From: Azoarcus sp031556475
GTDB taxonomy: Bacteria; Pseudomonadota; Gammaproteobacteria; Burkholderiales; Rhodocyclaceae
Reading direction: 5' to 3'
Assembly: GCA_031556475.1 (NCBI GenBank)
Contig: JAVBSY010000074.1
Coordinates: 1-64,000, forward strand
DNA length: 64,000 nucleotides
The notes beneath the pieces are model-generated. The model had not been told where the DNA came from and did no database searches. It worked only from the letters and a program-made list of their open reading frames with translations. This document shows, piece by piece, positions 8,289 to 16,928 of this stretch (positions are counted from its first letter, which is position 1; each line of letters opens with the position of its first letter). The position numbers and the translations under genes are program-made.

Positions 8289-9170
8289 TCACGTCGCATT
8301 GGGGATCGGATCGGAATCCGCGCCGGGTAAAAAGCGGGCACGCATCTCATCCGGCACACCAAGGCGCTGCAGCAACTGCACGCGCCCGAGCGGCAACAAA
8401 CGCTCGATTGCGGCGATATCGTCGGGCAAAGCCGCATCGTCCCACCCGTTTGCGACATGACGCGCGAAATCGGCGGCAAGCGTGATCATTCGCACGCGCG
8501 GATGGTTGGTCTGGGTTTCGTCGATCAATTGCACCAGCAACTCCGGCAAGTTCCACGTCCGGATCAATGCAAGCTGGATCGCATGCAAGGTCACGCCAAA
8601 AACAGCGTGCTGCACGGCGGTGCTGCGTAGCGCACGATTCGCCGTTTGCAACGTGTTGACCTGCTCGGTCAAGGTGGGCGCGAAAATCCCGCAGATAATG
8701 ACAGCTGCCTCACGCAGCAAAGCCGCCACGGTAATTTCGTCGACATCGAAATCATGCCGTGCGATCGCCCAGTCGCGCGCATGGTGTGCGGCACGGCGGG
8801 CGCAACCGATTACCTTGAGCACGCCGATGAGCGCACGGGGGTGCGCGGACAGCATATCCTCCACCGTCGGCATGCCCGCGAACGTATCGAAAAAGGGTTT
8901 CAAGCCCATCATCATGATGGCGCTGTTGATGGTGACGATATCGTGATTTTGCGAACGACTCCGACTGCGTTCCAGATGCATCAGCAGTTTCATCGTCATC
9001 AACGGATCGCTCAACACCACCGTGGCGATATGCTTTCCGCTGACAGAATCGATATCGGCGCGCAAGGCATCGAGTTCTCGCACGGTGCGTCGTAATACCG
9101 GTAGCGGCTGCCGCGAAAAATATGCGACATAGGCATCGACCGATTCGAGAGGTTGCGTGATCAGGGACAT
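8289..9170 (-). CDS. HDOD domain signalling protein
   Basis: The 293-aa protein, starting MSLITQPLESVDAYVAYF, is an HDOD (metal-independent HD-related output domain) protein. It shows LRRTVRELDALRADID and ATVVLSDPLMTMKLLMHLE in the N-terminal helices, the SAIMMMGLKPFFDTF segment and ARRAAHHARDWAIARH, where HDOD proteins lack the HD metal ligands. No receiver or GGDEF domain is attached. HDOD proteins are found in chemotaxis, c-di-GMP and stress signalling, usually without enzymatic activity. It is monocistronic and divergent from the oxidoreductase gene at 9354. The in-frame start at 9221 is possible but the chosen ATG matches relatives better. Confidence 0.82.
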   Translation of the reverse strand: MSLITQPLESVDAYVAYFSRQPLPVLRRTVRELDALRADIDSVSGKHIATVVLSDPLMTMKLLMHLERSRSRSQNHDIVTINSAIMMMGLKPFFDTFAGMPTVEDMLSAHPRALIGVLKVIGCARRAAHHARDWAIARHDFDVDEITVAALLREAAVIICGIFAPTLTEQVNTLQTANRALRSTAVQHAVFGVTLHAIQLALIRTWNLPELLVQLIDETQTNHPRVRMITLAADFARHVANGWDDAALPDDIAAIERLLPLGRVQLLQRLGVPDEMRARFLPGADSDPIPNAT

Positions 9171-9270
9171 AGTGTGCGAAAGATGTCGATCTGTTTCGAT
9201 TATCGGCCGAGCAACGGCCAAATTAAAGCCTCACACGTCGCTATGACCAACGAAATGAAACAGGCTTCGC

Positions 9271-9276
9271 TATAAT
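9271..9276 (+). promoter_or_regulatory. Probable -10 element upstream of the quinone oxidoreductase gene
   Basis: A perfect TATAAT hexamer lies 78 bases before the start codon at 9354, in the divergent intergenic region. No convincing -35 hexamer is found at 16-18 bp spacing. Confidence 0.4.
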
Positions 9277-9353
9277 CATTCTCGTTCAACCCCTTGCAAC
9301 CGGTGCGCCGGTTGTGCAAAGACCATACTCGACCTTCAAGGAAACCCGCTGCC

Positions 9354-10349
9354 ATGACCGCTTTCAAGGCGTTCTTGATCGATCAGAACGAAGAAAAAAA
9401 GATCGTCAGCCGCCTCGCCACGTTGCAGGTGGACCAGCTCGATGCGGGCGATGTGCTTATCCGCGTCAATTTTTCCAGTATCAACTACAAGGACGCGCTC
9501 GCGGCCACGGGTGCAGGCAAGATCATCCGGCGCTTTCCTTGTGTCGGCGGCATCGATCTGGCGGGCGTGGTCGTCGAAAGCGCCGATCCGCGCTTCAAGG
9601 CCGGCGACAAGGTCATCGCCACCAGCTTTGACATCGGCGTGGCCTGGCATGGCGGCTATGCGGAATATGCCCGCATACCGGCCGGCTGGGTAGTGCCATT
9701 GCCTCAAGGACTGGATTTGTTCGAAGCCATGGCGCTCGGCACCGCGGGCTTCACCGCTGCGCTCGGTATCGTGCGCATGGAAGACAACGGCCTTGCCCCG
9801 GAAAACGGCCCCATCATCGTCACAGGCGCCAGCGGCGGCGTCGGCGCGCTGGCGATCGACATGCTGGCCCGCCTGGGTTATCACGTGGTCGCACTCACCG
9901 GCAAGGCAGCGGAAGCCGACTATCTCAAAAACCTGGGCGCCGCCGAAATCAGGCTGCGCTCGGATATCGATTTCGACAAGGCCCGCCCGCTGGAAACCGC
10001 ACAATGGGCCGGCGCGGTGGATAACGTCGGCGGGCAGATCCTGCACTGGGTGCTCGCCACGATGAAACAGGCCGGCACGGTGGCCAGCATCGGCAACGCC
10101 GCCAGCTTCAACATCGCCACGACCGTATTCCCCTTCATCCTGCGTGGGGTCAGTCTGCTTGGCGTCGATTCGGGCTATATCGGCTTCCCCATTCGCCAGC
10201 GCGTGTGGGATCGCCTGGGCTCAGACCTGAAACCACGCCATCTCCACGACGTAACCCGAACCATTGCTTTCGATGAATTACCCAATGCTTTCGACGCATT
10301 CATCCGGGGCGAGGTGAAGGGACGCACCGTGGTGCGGATCGGCGCCTGA
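9354..10349 (+). CDS. NADPH:quinone oxidoreductase / acrylyl-CoA reductase-like (AcuI/YhdH family)
   Basis: A 331-aa zinc-free medium-chain dehydrogenase. The N-terminal GroES-like half carries the family signature FSSINYKDALAATGAGKI and GGIDLAGVVVES; the C-terminal half is a Rossmann fold with VTGASGGVGALAIDMLA near residues 150-166 for NADPH. AcuI/YhdH enzymes reduce acryloyl-CoA or quinones, detoxifying reactive enoyl-CoA. The length matches the family (about 325-330 aa). The start at 9354 has AAGGAA upstream. It is followed 25 bases later by a response regulator gene, so co-transcription is possible but no functional link is evident. Confidence 0.9.
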   Translation: MTAFKAFLIDQNEEKKIVSRLATLQVDQLDAGDVLIRVNFSSINYKDALAATGAGKIIRRFPCVGGIDLAGVVVESADPRFKAGDKVIATSFDIGVAWHGGYAEYARIPAGWVVPLPQGLDLFEAMALGTAGFTAALGIVRMEDNGLAPENGPIIVTGASGGVGALAIDMLARLGYHVVALTGKAAEADYLKNLGAAEIRLRSDIDFDKARPLETAQWAGAVDNVGGQILHWVLATMKQAGTVASIGNAASFNIATTVFPFILRGVSLLGVDSGYIGFPIRQRVWDRLGSDLKPRHLHDVTRTIAFDELPNAFDAFIRGEVKGRTVVRIGA

Positions 10350-10374
10350 ATCGCCGCCTTCGGGAGTATTTGTC

Positions 10375-11574
10375 ATGGCGAGCCTCGACGATCAAGACAC
10401 CCAAGATGATGTTCTGCCTCCGCCCAAAGTCCTCGTTGTCGACGATTCACGCATGGTGCGGGCTTCGATCATCAAGCACATTCGCGGCAACTTCGAAGTC
10501 CGCGAGGAAGCCGACGGCGAAGCCGGATGGCAGGCGCTGCTGGTAGACCCCGCGATCCAGGTCGTGCTGACCGATATCGGCATGCCTCACCTGGACGGCT
10601 ACGGCCTGCTCGAACGCATCCGCAGTTCGAAAGTATCGCGGGTGCACGACATGCCGGTCATCATGATCTCCGGCGACGAAGACGATGCCGCGCGCGAACG
10701 CGCGCTCAAACTCGGTGCCAACGACTTCATCGCCAAGGGAATCGGCAGCGTCGAATTGCTGGCGCGGCTCGAATCCCTGTCCCATCTGGCCCAGGCCCGC
10801 CGCGAACTGGAAGAAAGCCGCGCGGCACTGGCCGCACAGCGTCCGGTCGACCCGGTATCGGGGCTCAACACAGGCTCCTATCTGCAAGTGCGCGGAGAGC
10901 AGGACGTCGCGCTTGCCAGCCGGCATCAAACGGACATCTCTGCCATGGTGGTCGAAATCGACCACTACGAGCAGTTGGCCGAGTGGCACGGCTCCCACGT
11001 CGTTCAGCTCATCACGCGCAAGCTGTCGAAGATTCTGTCTACCCGGGTCCGCAAGGGCGACACCGTCGCTCAACTCGAACCCGCCCAGTTCGCAGTGCTC
11101 TCACCGAGCACGGACCTGATGGGCTGCTGCGCTTTCGCCCTGCGCCTGCAGCGGGCGATGGAAAAACTGGTGATGACCTACCGCGAAGAGCGGATCCGCA
11201 TCAGCATCACGATTGGCGTGGCCAGTTCGGCAGTCGACGGCAAGCTGAGCGTCAGCCACCTCGTCGGCGTCGCCCTCGCACGCGTCAAGGAAGGCATCGC
11301 CGCGGGCGGCAACCGAGTCGTAAGCGATCGCGGCGAAGTCAGCCAGGAGATGATCGACCAGCATTTCCAGCAAGCCATCAGCATCGATCATACCCTGGTG
11401 CAGATCCGTGCCGGTTCCACGGCGGAAATCGCCGAGCGCCTGCCGGACATCGTCACCACCCTGCTGCCGCTGCTGACACTGATGGAGTCGCAAATGAACC
11501 TCGGACTCCCACTCGAAAAACTCAAGAAATACGATAGCGAACGCGACGACGATGGAACGCAGACCGCCATCTGA
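10375..11574 (+). CDS. Response regulator with degenerate GGDEF output domain
   Basis: The 399-aa protein has an intact receiver domain (about residues 17-135): acidic pair D23-D24, phosphoacceptor D67 in VLTDIGMPHLDG and conserved K121. After a short helical linker a GGDEF fold follows (about 155-315; VDPVSGLNTGSYLQ start), but the active-site GGDEF is replaced by EPAQF (QLEPAQFAVLS), so diguanylate cyclase activity is not expected. It probably acts as a c-di-GMP/GTP-binding or protein-interaction module. A C-terminal helical tail of about 80 residues is unlike ordinary cyclases. No partner kinase is nearby. Confidence 0.88.
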   Translation: MASLDDQDTQDDVLPPPKVLVVDDSRMVRASIIKHIRGNFEVREEADGEAGWQALLVDPAIQVVLTDIGMPHLDGYGLLERIRSSKVSRVHDMPVIMISGDEDDAARERALKLGANDFIAKGIGSVELLARLESLSHLAQARRELEESRAALAAQRPVDPVSGLNTGSYLQVRGEQDVALASRHQTDISAMVVEIDHYEQLAEWHGSHVVQLITRKLSKILSTRVRKGDTVAQLEPAQFAVLSPSTDLMGCCAFALRLQRAMEKLVMTYREERIRISITIGVASSAVDGKLSVSHLVGVALARVKEGIAAGGNRVVSDRGEVSQEMIDQHFQQAISIDHTLVQIRAGSTAEIAERLPDIVTTLLPLLTLMESQMNLGLPLEKLKKYDSERDDDGTQTAI

Positions 11575-11671
11575 GCTTGTGGAAAGCTATCCGCCGCTGG
11601 CACTGCCATAAGCACGACAAGCGTCATGCGGCAGTACCTGCCCAGGTTTGACGCTCCAAACGACCGACAGC

Positions 11672-12607
11672 TCAACGCTGTTCGTCTGCAATCCGTTCCT
11701 TTGCGCTCCCCATGCAGACCGGCTGCATCGTCTCGACAAGCCAGTCGACAAAAACACGCAACCGGCGGGAAAGATGGCGGCGATGCGGGTACAAGACCGC
11801 AAGTGCCATGGGGGGCGGACGAAAATGCGGCAGAACTTCGCGCAACAAGCCCCCGGCAAGCGCCTCCTCGACGTGATAGCGCGGCGCCTGGATCAACCCG
11901 ATACCCGCCTCGGCAGCAGCAACGTACGCATCGGCATTGTTGAGCACAATGGCACTGCGTACCGGCACGTGCCGTTTCTTGCCGGCAGCGACAAACTCGA
12001 AATCGAGAATACGGCTCGTGCTCGCGCTCGCATAATTCACCGCGCGATGCGCCGCAAGATCCTCCAGCGTTTTCGGTTCGCCGTGGGACGCAAGATAGCT
12101 TTCCGCCGCGCACGTCACCTGCTCGAGTTCGCCGATGGACCGTATGACGAGCGACGTATCGGCCGACTCCCCCGCGCGCAGCACACAATCGACGCCCTCC
12201 CGCACCAGATCGACCTGGCGATCGGTGAAACTCAATTCGAGTTCGATTCTCGGATAGCGCTCAAGAAAAGCCGGCAAGGCCGGAACGACCTTGAGCCGGC
12301 CAATCGACGTCGCCAGGTCGACACGCAGCTTGCCGGCCGGGCTGGCGACCGTATGCAGGAAAGCCGCCTCGGTCTCCTCGAAATCGGCAAGCAAACGCAC
12401 ACAACGCTCGTAGTAGGCCTCGCCATCGGTCGTCAACCTGACCGAACGGGTCGTCCGTTGCAGCAGCCGCGCCCCAAGCCTGGCCTCGAGTTGCCGGACA
12501 AGTTTCGTCACGCTCGCGCGCGGCAGGCGTAAATCTTCAGCCGCACCCGTAAAACTGGCCAACTCCGCAACCCGGGCGAAAACCTGCATCGCCTGAATAC
12601 GATCCAT
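11672..12607 (-). CDS. LysR family transcriptional regulator
   Basis: A 311-aa LysR-type regulator starting MDRIQAMQVFARVAELASFTGAAEDL. The N-terminal winged helix-turn-helix (residues about 1-60, with PRASVTKLVRQLEARLG as recognition region) is followed by a linker helix and a periplasmic-binding-protein-like effector domain. The DRIQAM-QVFARV opening and RTTRSVRLTTDGEAYYER stretch place it in the common CrgA-like subgroup. It is divergently transcribed from the aldo-keto reductase at 12732 with a 124-bp shared intergenic region, so it likely regulates that gene and itself. The inducer cannot be predicted. Confidence 0.92.
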   Translation of the reverse strand: MDRIQAMQVFARVAELASFTGAAEDLRLPRASVTKLVRQLEARLGARLLQRTTRSVRLTTDGEAYYERCVRLLADFEETEAAFLHTVASPAGKLRVDLATSIGRLKVVPALPAFLERYPRIELELSFTDRQVDLVREGVDCVLRAGESADTSLVIRSIGELEQVTCAAESYLASHGEPKTLEDLAAHRAVNYASASTSRILDFEFVAAGKKRHVPVRSAIVLNNADAYVAAAEAGIGLIQAPRYHVEEALAGGLLREVLPHFRPPPMALAVLYPHRRHLSRRLRVFVDWLVETMQPVCMGSAKERIADEQR

Positions 12608-12731
12608 GACTGCCCCATTATTCGCAAAACAGAAACAATAAAGCCCAAAAAAATGGGTTTATCAACAAAGCACTCAAGCAGAGAATGCCTTACCGGTACT
12701 TCCCTCAACTCATTCCCCGGAGAGAAACACC

Positions 12732-13727
12732 ATGAAAATGCGCCAACTCGGCAAAAACGGTCCCGTGGTGTCGGCAGTCGGCCTCGGCTGCATGGGCATG
12801 TCGGACTTCTATTCCACGCACCACGATGAGGCCGAGGCGCTTGCCACCTTGCACCGCGCGCTCGAACTCGGCATCACGATGCTGGATACGGCGGATATGT
12901 ATGGCCCCCACACCAACGAGGAGTTCGTCGGCCGTGCGATTCGCGGCAAGCGGCATCAGGTTTTCCTCGCGACGAAATTCGGCATCTTGCGCGATCCGGC
13001 CAATCCCGCCGCGCGCGGCGTCTGTGGCCGGCCCGATTACGTCCGACAAGCCGTTGACGGCAGCCTGCGCCGGCTCGGCGTCGAATACATCGACCTCTAC
13101 TACCAGCATCGGGTCGATCCAGGCGTGCCCATCGAAGAAACCATCGGCGCCATGGCCGAACTTGTACGCGCCGGGAAAGTGCGCCACCTCGGGCTTTGCG
13201 AAGTTTCTCCCGCCACACTCGAACGCGCACACGCGACGCATCCGATCGCCGCCGTGCAAAGCGAATATTCCCTGTGGTCGCGCGACCCGGAAAGCGACGG
13301 CATTCTCACCACATGCCGTCATCTCGGCATTGGCTTCGTCCCTTACAGCCCGCTCGGCCGCGGCTTTTTGACCGGCACGATCCGCAGCCCCGAAGATTTC
13401 GCGGCAGACGATTTTCGCCGCAACAATCCACGCTTCCAGGGCGAAAACTTTCAGCGCAACCTCGAACTCGTCGCCAAAATCAAAGCGCTTGCTGTCGAAA
13501 AAGGCGTCAAACCTTCTCAACTCGCGCTTGCCTGGGTGCTTGCCCAGGGTGACGATCTGGTACCGATCCCAGGCACCAAGCAACGGAAATATCTCGAAGA
13601 AAACACCGCTGCAACCGAACTTGCGCTAAGCCCGGCGGAATGCACAACCCTGTCCGCGCTCTTCCCACCCGAAGCCGTCGCCGGGCTGCGCTACGCACCC
13701 GAAGGCATGCGCCTTTTGCACGGCTGA
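12732..13727 (+). CDS. Aldo/keto reductase (YakC/AKR13-like)
   Basis: This 331-aa NADPH-dependent TIM-barrel oxidoreductase opens MKMRQLGKNGPVVSAVGLGCMGMSDFY. The catalytic tetrad is visible as Asp and Tyr in LDTADMYGPHTNEE (about residues 53-66), Lys in FLATKFGI (about 84) and His in LYYQHRVDP. The C-terminal coenzyme region contains PIPGTKQRKYLEEN. Length is standard. A GGAGAGAAACACC ribosome site precedes it. The divergent LysR gene suggests induction by a small reactive carbonyl or xenobiotic, which is an inference. A second, different aldo/keto reductase lies at 34221. Confidence 0.92.
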   Translation: MKMRQLGKNGPVVSAVGLGCMGMSDFYSTHHDEAEALATLHRALELGITMLDTADMYGPHTNEEFVGRAIRGKRHQVFLATKFGILRDPANPAARGVCGRPDYVRQAVDGSLRRLGVEYIDLYYQHRVDPGVPIEETIGAMAELVRAGKVRHLGLCEVSPATLERAHATHPIAAVQSEYSLWSRDPESDGILTTCRHLGIGFVPYSPLGRGFLTGTIRSPEDFAADDFRRNNPRFQGENFQRNLELVAKIKALAVEKGVKPSQLALAWVLAQGDDLVPIPGTKQRKYLEENTAATELALSPAECTTLSALFPPEAVAGLRYAPEGMRLLHG

Positions 13728-13791
13728 GGTTCTGCCATCAAAAACAATCGCGGCGAAACAAGGGACGCGCCGCTTTCCCTGCTTCCGGGAC

Positions 13792-14541
13792 CTACGTCGC
13801 CTGCGTGTAACTGTGCTCGATTTCCGCCTGGATGATCCGCCAGATCGGCCGGAGAATGGGGCGCATGCATTGCATGATGTTCTGCACATCCATCATCGAC
13901 GGCACACGGACACCATGGTGTTCCAACGGCTTGCCGATCTGGCGGACATTCACACCCAGTTTGTCGAAATGCGCGGCGAGCCGGGGCTCGGTGAGCACGA
14001 ACAGGTTGTCGATACCGTTACGGGCAGCCAATGCGACAGCACCGAGATAAAGACCGATCGGAATGTACGGAAAACGCGGGTGATCGCCAAAGCCGAAATC
14101 CGTCGTATGGATCGGCGCCATGGTCCTGACCTCGCCCTTGCGCCGCCGATAATGCGCACGCACCGCCAGGCGGGACACTTCCGCGATACGCGCGCGCGGC
14201 AACTTGGCGGGGTCCACGATGCTGCGATCCAGCGTCGCCGCACAAGTACGCTCGAATGGCAAAAGTGCCTCCGGATCCGCCGGGTTGGTCAGCACAAGCC
14301 GCGTACACCCGACCCATTCGCTCGGTGTGCCTATCGTACGGATCAGGCAGTGGATACTCTGAGCATCGAATTCGTCCGTTTCGCGGTGATCGTCGCGTAA
14401 CGGCTCGAAATGCAGATCCTCGCAATAAACCTCATGGCGGATACGGTATACATTGCTACGCAATACTTCGTTCGTAGCCGGCACGATTTGGAAATATCTC
14501 TGAAAGCCATTGCCGAGATTGAACCGTTCGAAAAGTAACAT
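13792..14541 (-). CDS. PEP-CTERM/exosortase system-associated acyltransferase
   Basis: The 249-aa protein matches a family of GNAT-like (autoinducer-synthase-like) acyltransferases that occur only in genomes with the exosortase/PEP-CTERM surface system. Landmarks are the N-terminal FQIVPATNEVLRSNVYRIRH, the YCEDLHFEP segment, WVGCTRLVL, the AEVSRLAV motif near residues 124-131 and the GLYLGAVALAARNGIDNLFV helix. Such proteins are predicted to modify a lipid, protein or small molecule for the envelope, but the substrate is unknown. A PEP-CTERM protein is encoded at 17934, supporting the assignment. It is divergent from thiF. An upstream GTG (14547) is an alternative start. Confidence 0.85.
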   Translation of the reverse strand: MLLFERFNLGNGFQRYFQIVPATNEVLRSNVYRIRHEVYCEDLHFEPLRDDHRETDEFDAQSIHCLIRTIGTPSEWVGCTRLVLTNPADPEALLPFERTCAATLDRSIVDPAKLPRARIAEVSRLAVRAHYRRRKGEVRTMAPIHTTDFGFGDHPRFPYIPIGLYLGAVALAARNGIDNLFVLTEPRLAAHFDKLGVNVRQIGKPLEHHGVRVPSMMDVQNIMQCMRPILRPIWRIIQAEIEHSYTQAT

Positions 14542-14945
14542 AGCCACTCTTGCCGTAGTTCAGACACAGCACCGCAAGGCTTCAACCGCAGGCATCGTGG
14601 TGGCTTGGTGAATCAGCAAAGCCGCCACCCGAGAGCGCTGCGGAAACACCCCGGCCAGACGACCCGGATGCACCCAGGCCATGAGGAATGGCCACCTCCC
14701 CCCGCGCACAGACGAAACCATCGGACGCCCCCTTCGGCCCAAGATTGGCAATAACGCCGAACAAAACGCTGCCGCACAGAATCAAAAGCGCAGGAACACC
14801 CCGTCGCTGGTACGCATATTACGCATAAGTACCGAAGCAACGGAAAAGCGCTACCCACCAAGCTTCCCACATTGGGCTCACCTGTCGGACGGATTCACCA
14901 TCATAGCCGATTTGTAACAAGCTATTAAGGAAAAAGCGAGGGCCT
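14542..14945. other. 404-bp divergent intergenic region, no gene seen
   Basis: This stretch separates the acyltransferase (minus) from thiF (plus). No open frame shows a recognisable protein. It should carry the two divergent promoters, but I see no strong consensus hexamers. The segment just before thiF contains an AAGGAAAAAGCGAGG ribosome-binding region (about 14929-14943). Confidence 0.5.
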
Positions 14946-15842
14946 ATGCTTTTCGACTACAACACCGCGTTCTCCCGTAACCTGGGCTGGACGACCGAAC
15001 CGGAGCAAAGCGCATTGCGTGCCACACGCGTAGCGATCGCCGGTTTGGGTGGGGTAGGCGGCATACATTTGCTTACGCTGGCGCGTCTGGGGGTTGGCGC
15101 CTTCAATATTGCCGACGATGACACGTTCGACCTGGCCAATTTCAACCGGCAGGCGGGTGCGCTGATGTCCTCGATCGGCCATCCCAAGGTCGACGTCGTT
15201 CGGGAAATGGCCCTGGACATCAATCCGGAACTGGATATCAGGAAGTTTCCGCAAGGTGTGCGGGAAGACAATCTCGACGATTTCCTGAAAGGTGTCGACC
15301 TGTACGTCGATGGTCTCGATTTTTTCGCCTTCGCCATTCGCCGCGCCACTTTCGCCGCCTGTCGCCGCCTGGGCATTCCCGCGATCACCGCGGCCCCGCT
15401 CGGCATGGGCGCAGCAGTGCTGATTTTTCTTCCGGACGGAATCTCGTTCGAAGAATACTTCGACATAGAAGGGTGCAACGAAGAAGAAATGGCGCTCCGT
15501 TTCATGCTTGGCCTCTCTCCAGCCATGCTGCAGCGCACTTACCTGGCCGATCCTTCCAGGGTCGACCTCGCGCAACGACGCGGCCCTTCCACCGTTGCCG
15601 CGTGCCAGATCTGCGCGGGCATAACCGCAACCGAAGCCATGAAGGTACTGCTCAAGCGTGGCGACATCGTCTCCGCTCCGCGCGGCTACCAGTTCGACGC
15701 GTACCGGAACCGGCTCGTCAAGACCTGGCGCCCTGGCGGCAATCGGCACCCTCTTCAGCGCCTCGGGCTATGGATCGCCCGCCGGCAATTCGCCCGCATG
15801 AAAACGTCTGCGCAGGGCCATCAGGAAATGCGGCATGAGTGA
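14946..15842 (+). CDS. ThiF family adenylyltransferase (E1-like), stand-alone
   Basis: The 298-aa protein is an E1-like enzyme of the ThiF/MoeB/UBA group, which adenylates the C-terminus of a ubiquitin-like or peptide substrate. Nucleotide-binding glycine motif AGLGGVGGIHLLTLARLG lies at about residues 32-49, followed by the acidic DDDTFDLANFNRQ motif (about 57-69) that contacts ATP-Mg. Only one CxxC pair (CQICAG, about residue 222) is present instead of the two that bind zinc in MoeB. It overlaps the next gene by 8 bases, so it is coupled to a nitroreductase-fold enzyme. MoaD (2339) is one possible client; a dedicated peptide substrate is another. No beta-grasp protein is adjacent. Confidence 0.85.
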   Translation: MLFDYNTAFSRNLGWTTEPEQSALRATRVAIAGLGGVGGIHLLTLARLGVGAFNIADDDTFDLANFNRQAGALMSSIGHPKVDVVREMALDINPELDIRKFPQGVREDNLDDFLKGVDLYVDGLDFFAFAIRRATFAACRRLGIPAITAAPLGMGAAVLIFLPDGISFEEYFDIEGCNEEEMALRFMLGLSPAMLQRTYLADPSRVDLAQRRGPSTVAACQICAGITATEAMKVLLKRGDIVSAPRGYQFDAYRNRLVKTWRPGGNRHPLQRLGLWIARRQFARMKTSAQGHQEMRHE

Positions 15843-16920
15843 CCACGACACGCTGACGAAAATCCTCGACCTCGCCCGTTGGGCGCCAAGCGGCGACAAC
15901 ACCCAGCCGTGGCGCTTCGAAATCGCCGCGCACGACCACATTGTCATCCACGGCCACGACACGCGAAGCTGGTGCCTGTATGACTTCGACGGCCATGCCA
16001 GCCATATGGCGCATGGCGCGCTGCTCGAAACCTTGAAGATCGCCGCCTCGGCGCACTCCCTGCGCGCGGAGTATGCCTTGCGCAACACGTCGGCCGACAA
16101 CGCACCAACGTACGACGTCCGCCTTTTCCGCGACGACACGCTCCAGCCCCACCCCTCGCTGCCGTTCGTTGAAAAACGCACCGTGCAACGACGCCCCATG
16201 GGCACGAACCCCTTGACGCCGAACCAGCAGAACGCGCTGACCGAGGCAATCGGCCCCGATTACCGGGTCCAGTTTTTCGAATCCTTCCAGAACCGGTTCA
16301 AGATTGCCCGACTACTGTGGGCAAACGCCCACATCCGCCTTACGTGCCCGGAAGCGTATCGGGTGCACCGCGACGTCATCGAATGGAATGCCAGCTACAG
16401 TGAAGACCGTATGCCCGGGCAGGCCATCGGCGTCGATCCCATGACGGCGAAGCTGATGCGCTGGGTCATGCAAAGCTGGGAGAGGGTCGCGTTTTTCAAC
16501 CGCTATTTGCTGGGAACGATTCCCCCCCGCATACAACTCGACTTTCTCCCCGCCCTGGCTTGTGCATCACACCTGCTGATCCGTCCCTTGCACCCGCTCG
16601 TGGGAAACATGGAATACGTGCGTGCGGGAGAAGCCATGCAGCGGCTGTGGCTGGCAGCGGCGTCCCAGGGCCTGTCCCTTCAGCCGGAAATGACACCCAT
16701 CATTTTTCGCTGGTATGCCCGCACGGGACGAAGCTTTTCATCGCTGCCGGTTCACGACGCACAGGCCGCCAGACTCGCCGAGAAATTCGAAGAAATAACG
16801 CAAGCCGACCCGCATGAAGATTTCGCCTTCTTTTGCCGTATCGGCCACTCCGCCCCGGTTCTGTCCCGATCGCTGCGCAAGCCGCTGCAAGCGTTGGTCA
16901 TTGGCGCTCCCCGCGAATAA
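15835..16920 (+). CDS. Nitroreductase-fold (FMN) protein coupled to ThiF
   Basis: A 361-aa protein whose N-terminus, LARWAPSGDNTQPWRFEI (about residues 13-30), is the FMN-binding signature of the nitroreductase family (R/K-x-S/P-x-x-N-x-Q-P-W). A second FMN-binding segment is expected in the C-terminal half, where MQRLWLAAASQGLSLQP matches the conserved helix after the dimer core. It is much longer than ordinary nitroreductases (about 200 aa), with an insertion in the middle. The start codon lies inside the thiF end. An E1 enzyme plus flavin oxidoreductase resembles azole-forming (TOMM) or thiopeptide machinery, but there is no YcaO gene. The substrate is unknown. Confidence 0.8.
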   Translation: MSDHDTLTKILDLARWAPSGDNTQPWRFEIAAHDHIVIHGHDTRSWCLYDFDGHASHMAHGALLETLKIAASAHSLRAEYALRNTSADNAPTYDVRLFRDDTLQPHPSLPFVEKRTVQRRPMGTNPLTPNQQNALTEAIGPDYRVQFFESFQNRFKIARLLWANAHIRLTCPEAYRVHRDVIEWNASYSEDRMPGQAIGVDPMTAKLMRWVMQSWERVAFFNRYLLGTIPPRIQLDFLPALACASHLLIRPLHPLVGNMEYVRAGEAMQRLWLAAASQGLSLQPEMTPIIFRWYARTGRSFSSLPVHDAQAARLAEKFEEITQADPHEDFAFFCRIGHSAPVLSRSLRKPLQALVIGAPRE

Positions 16921-16928
16921 CCCCCCGG

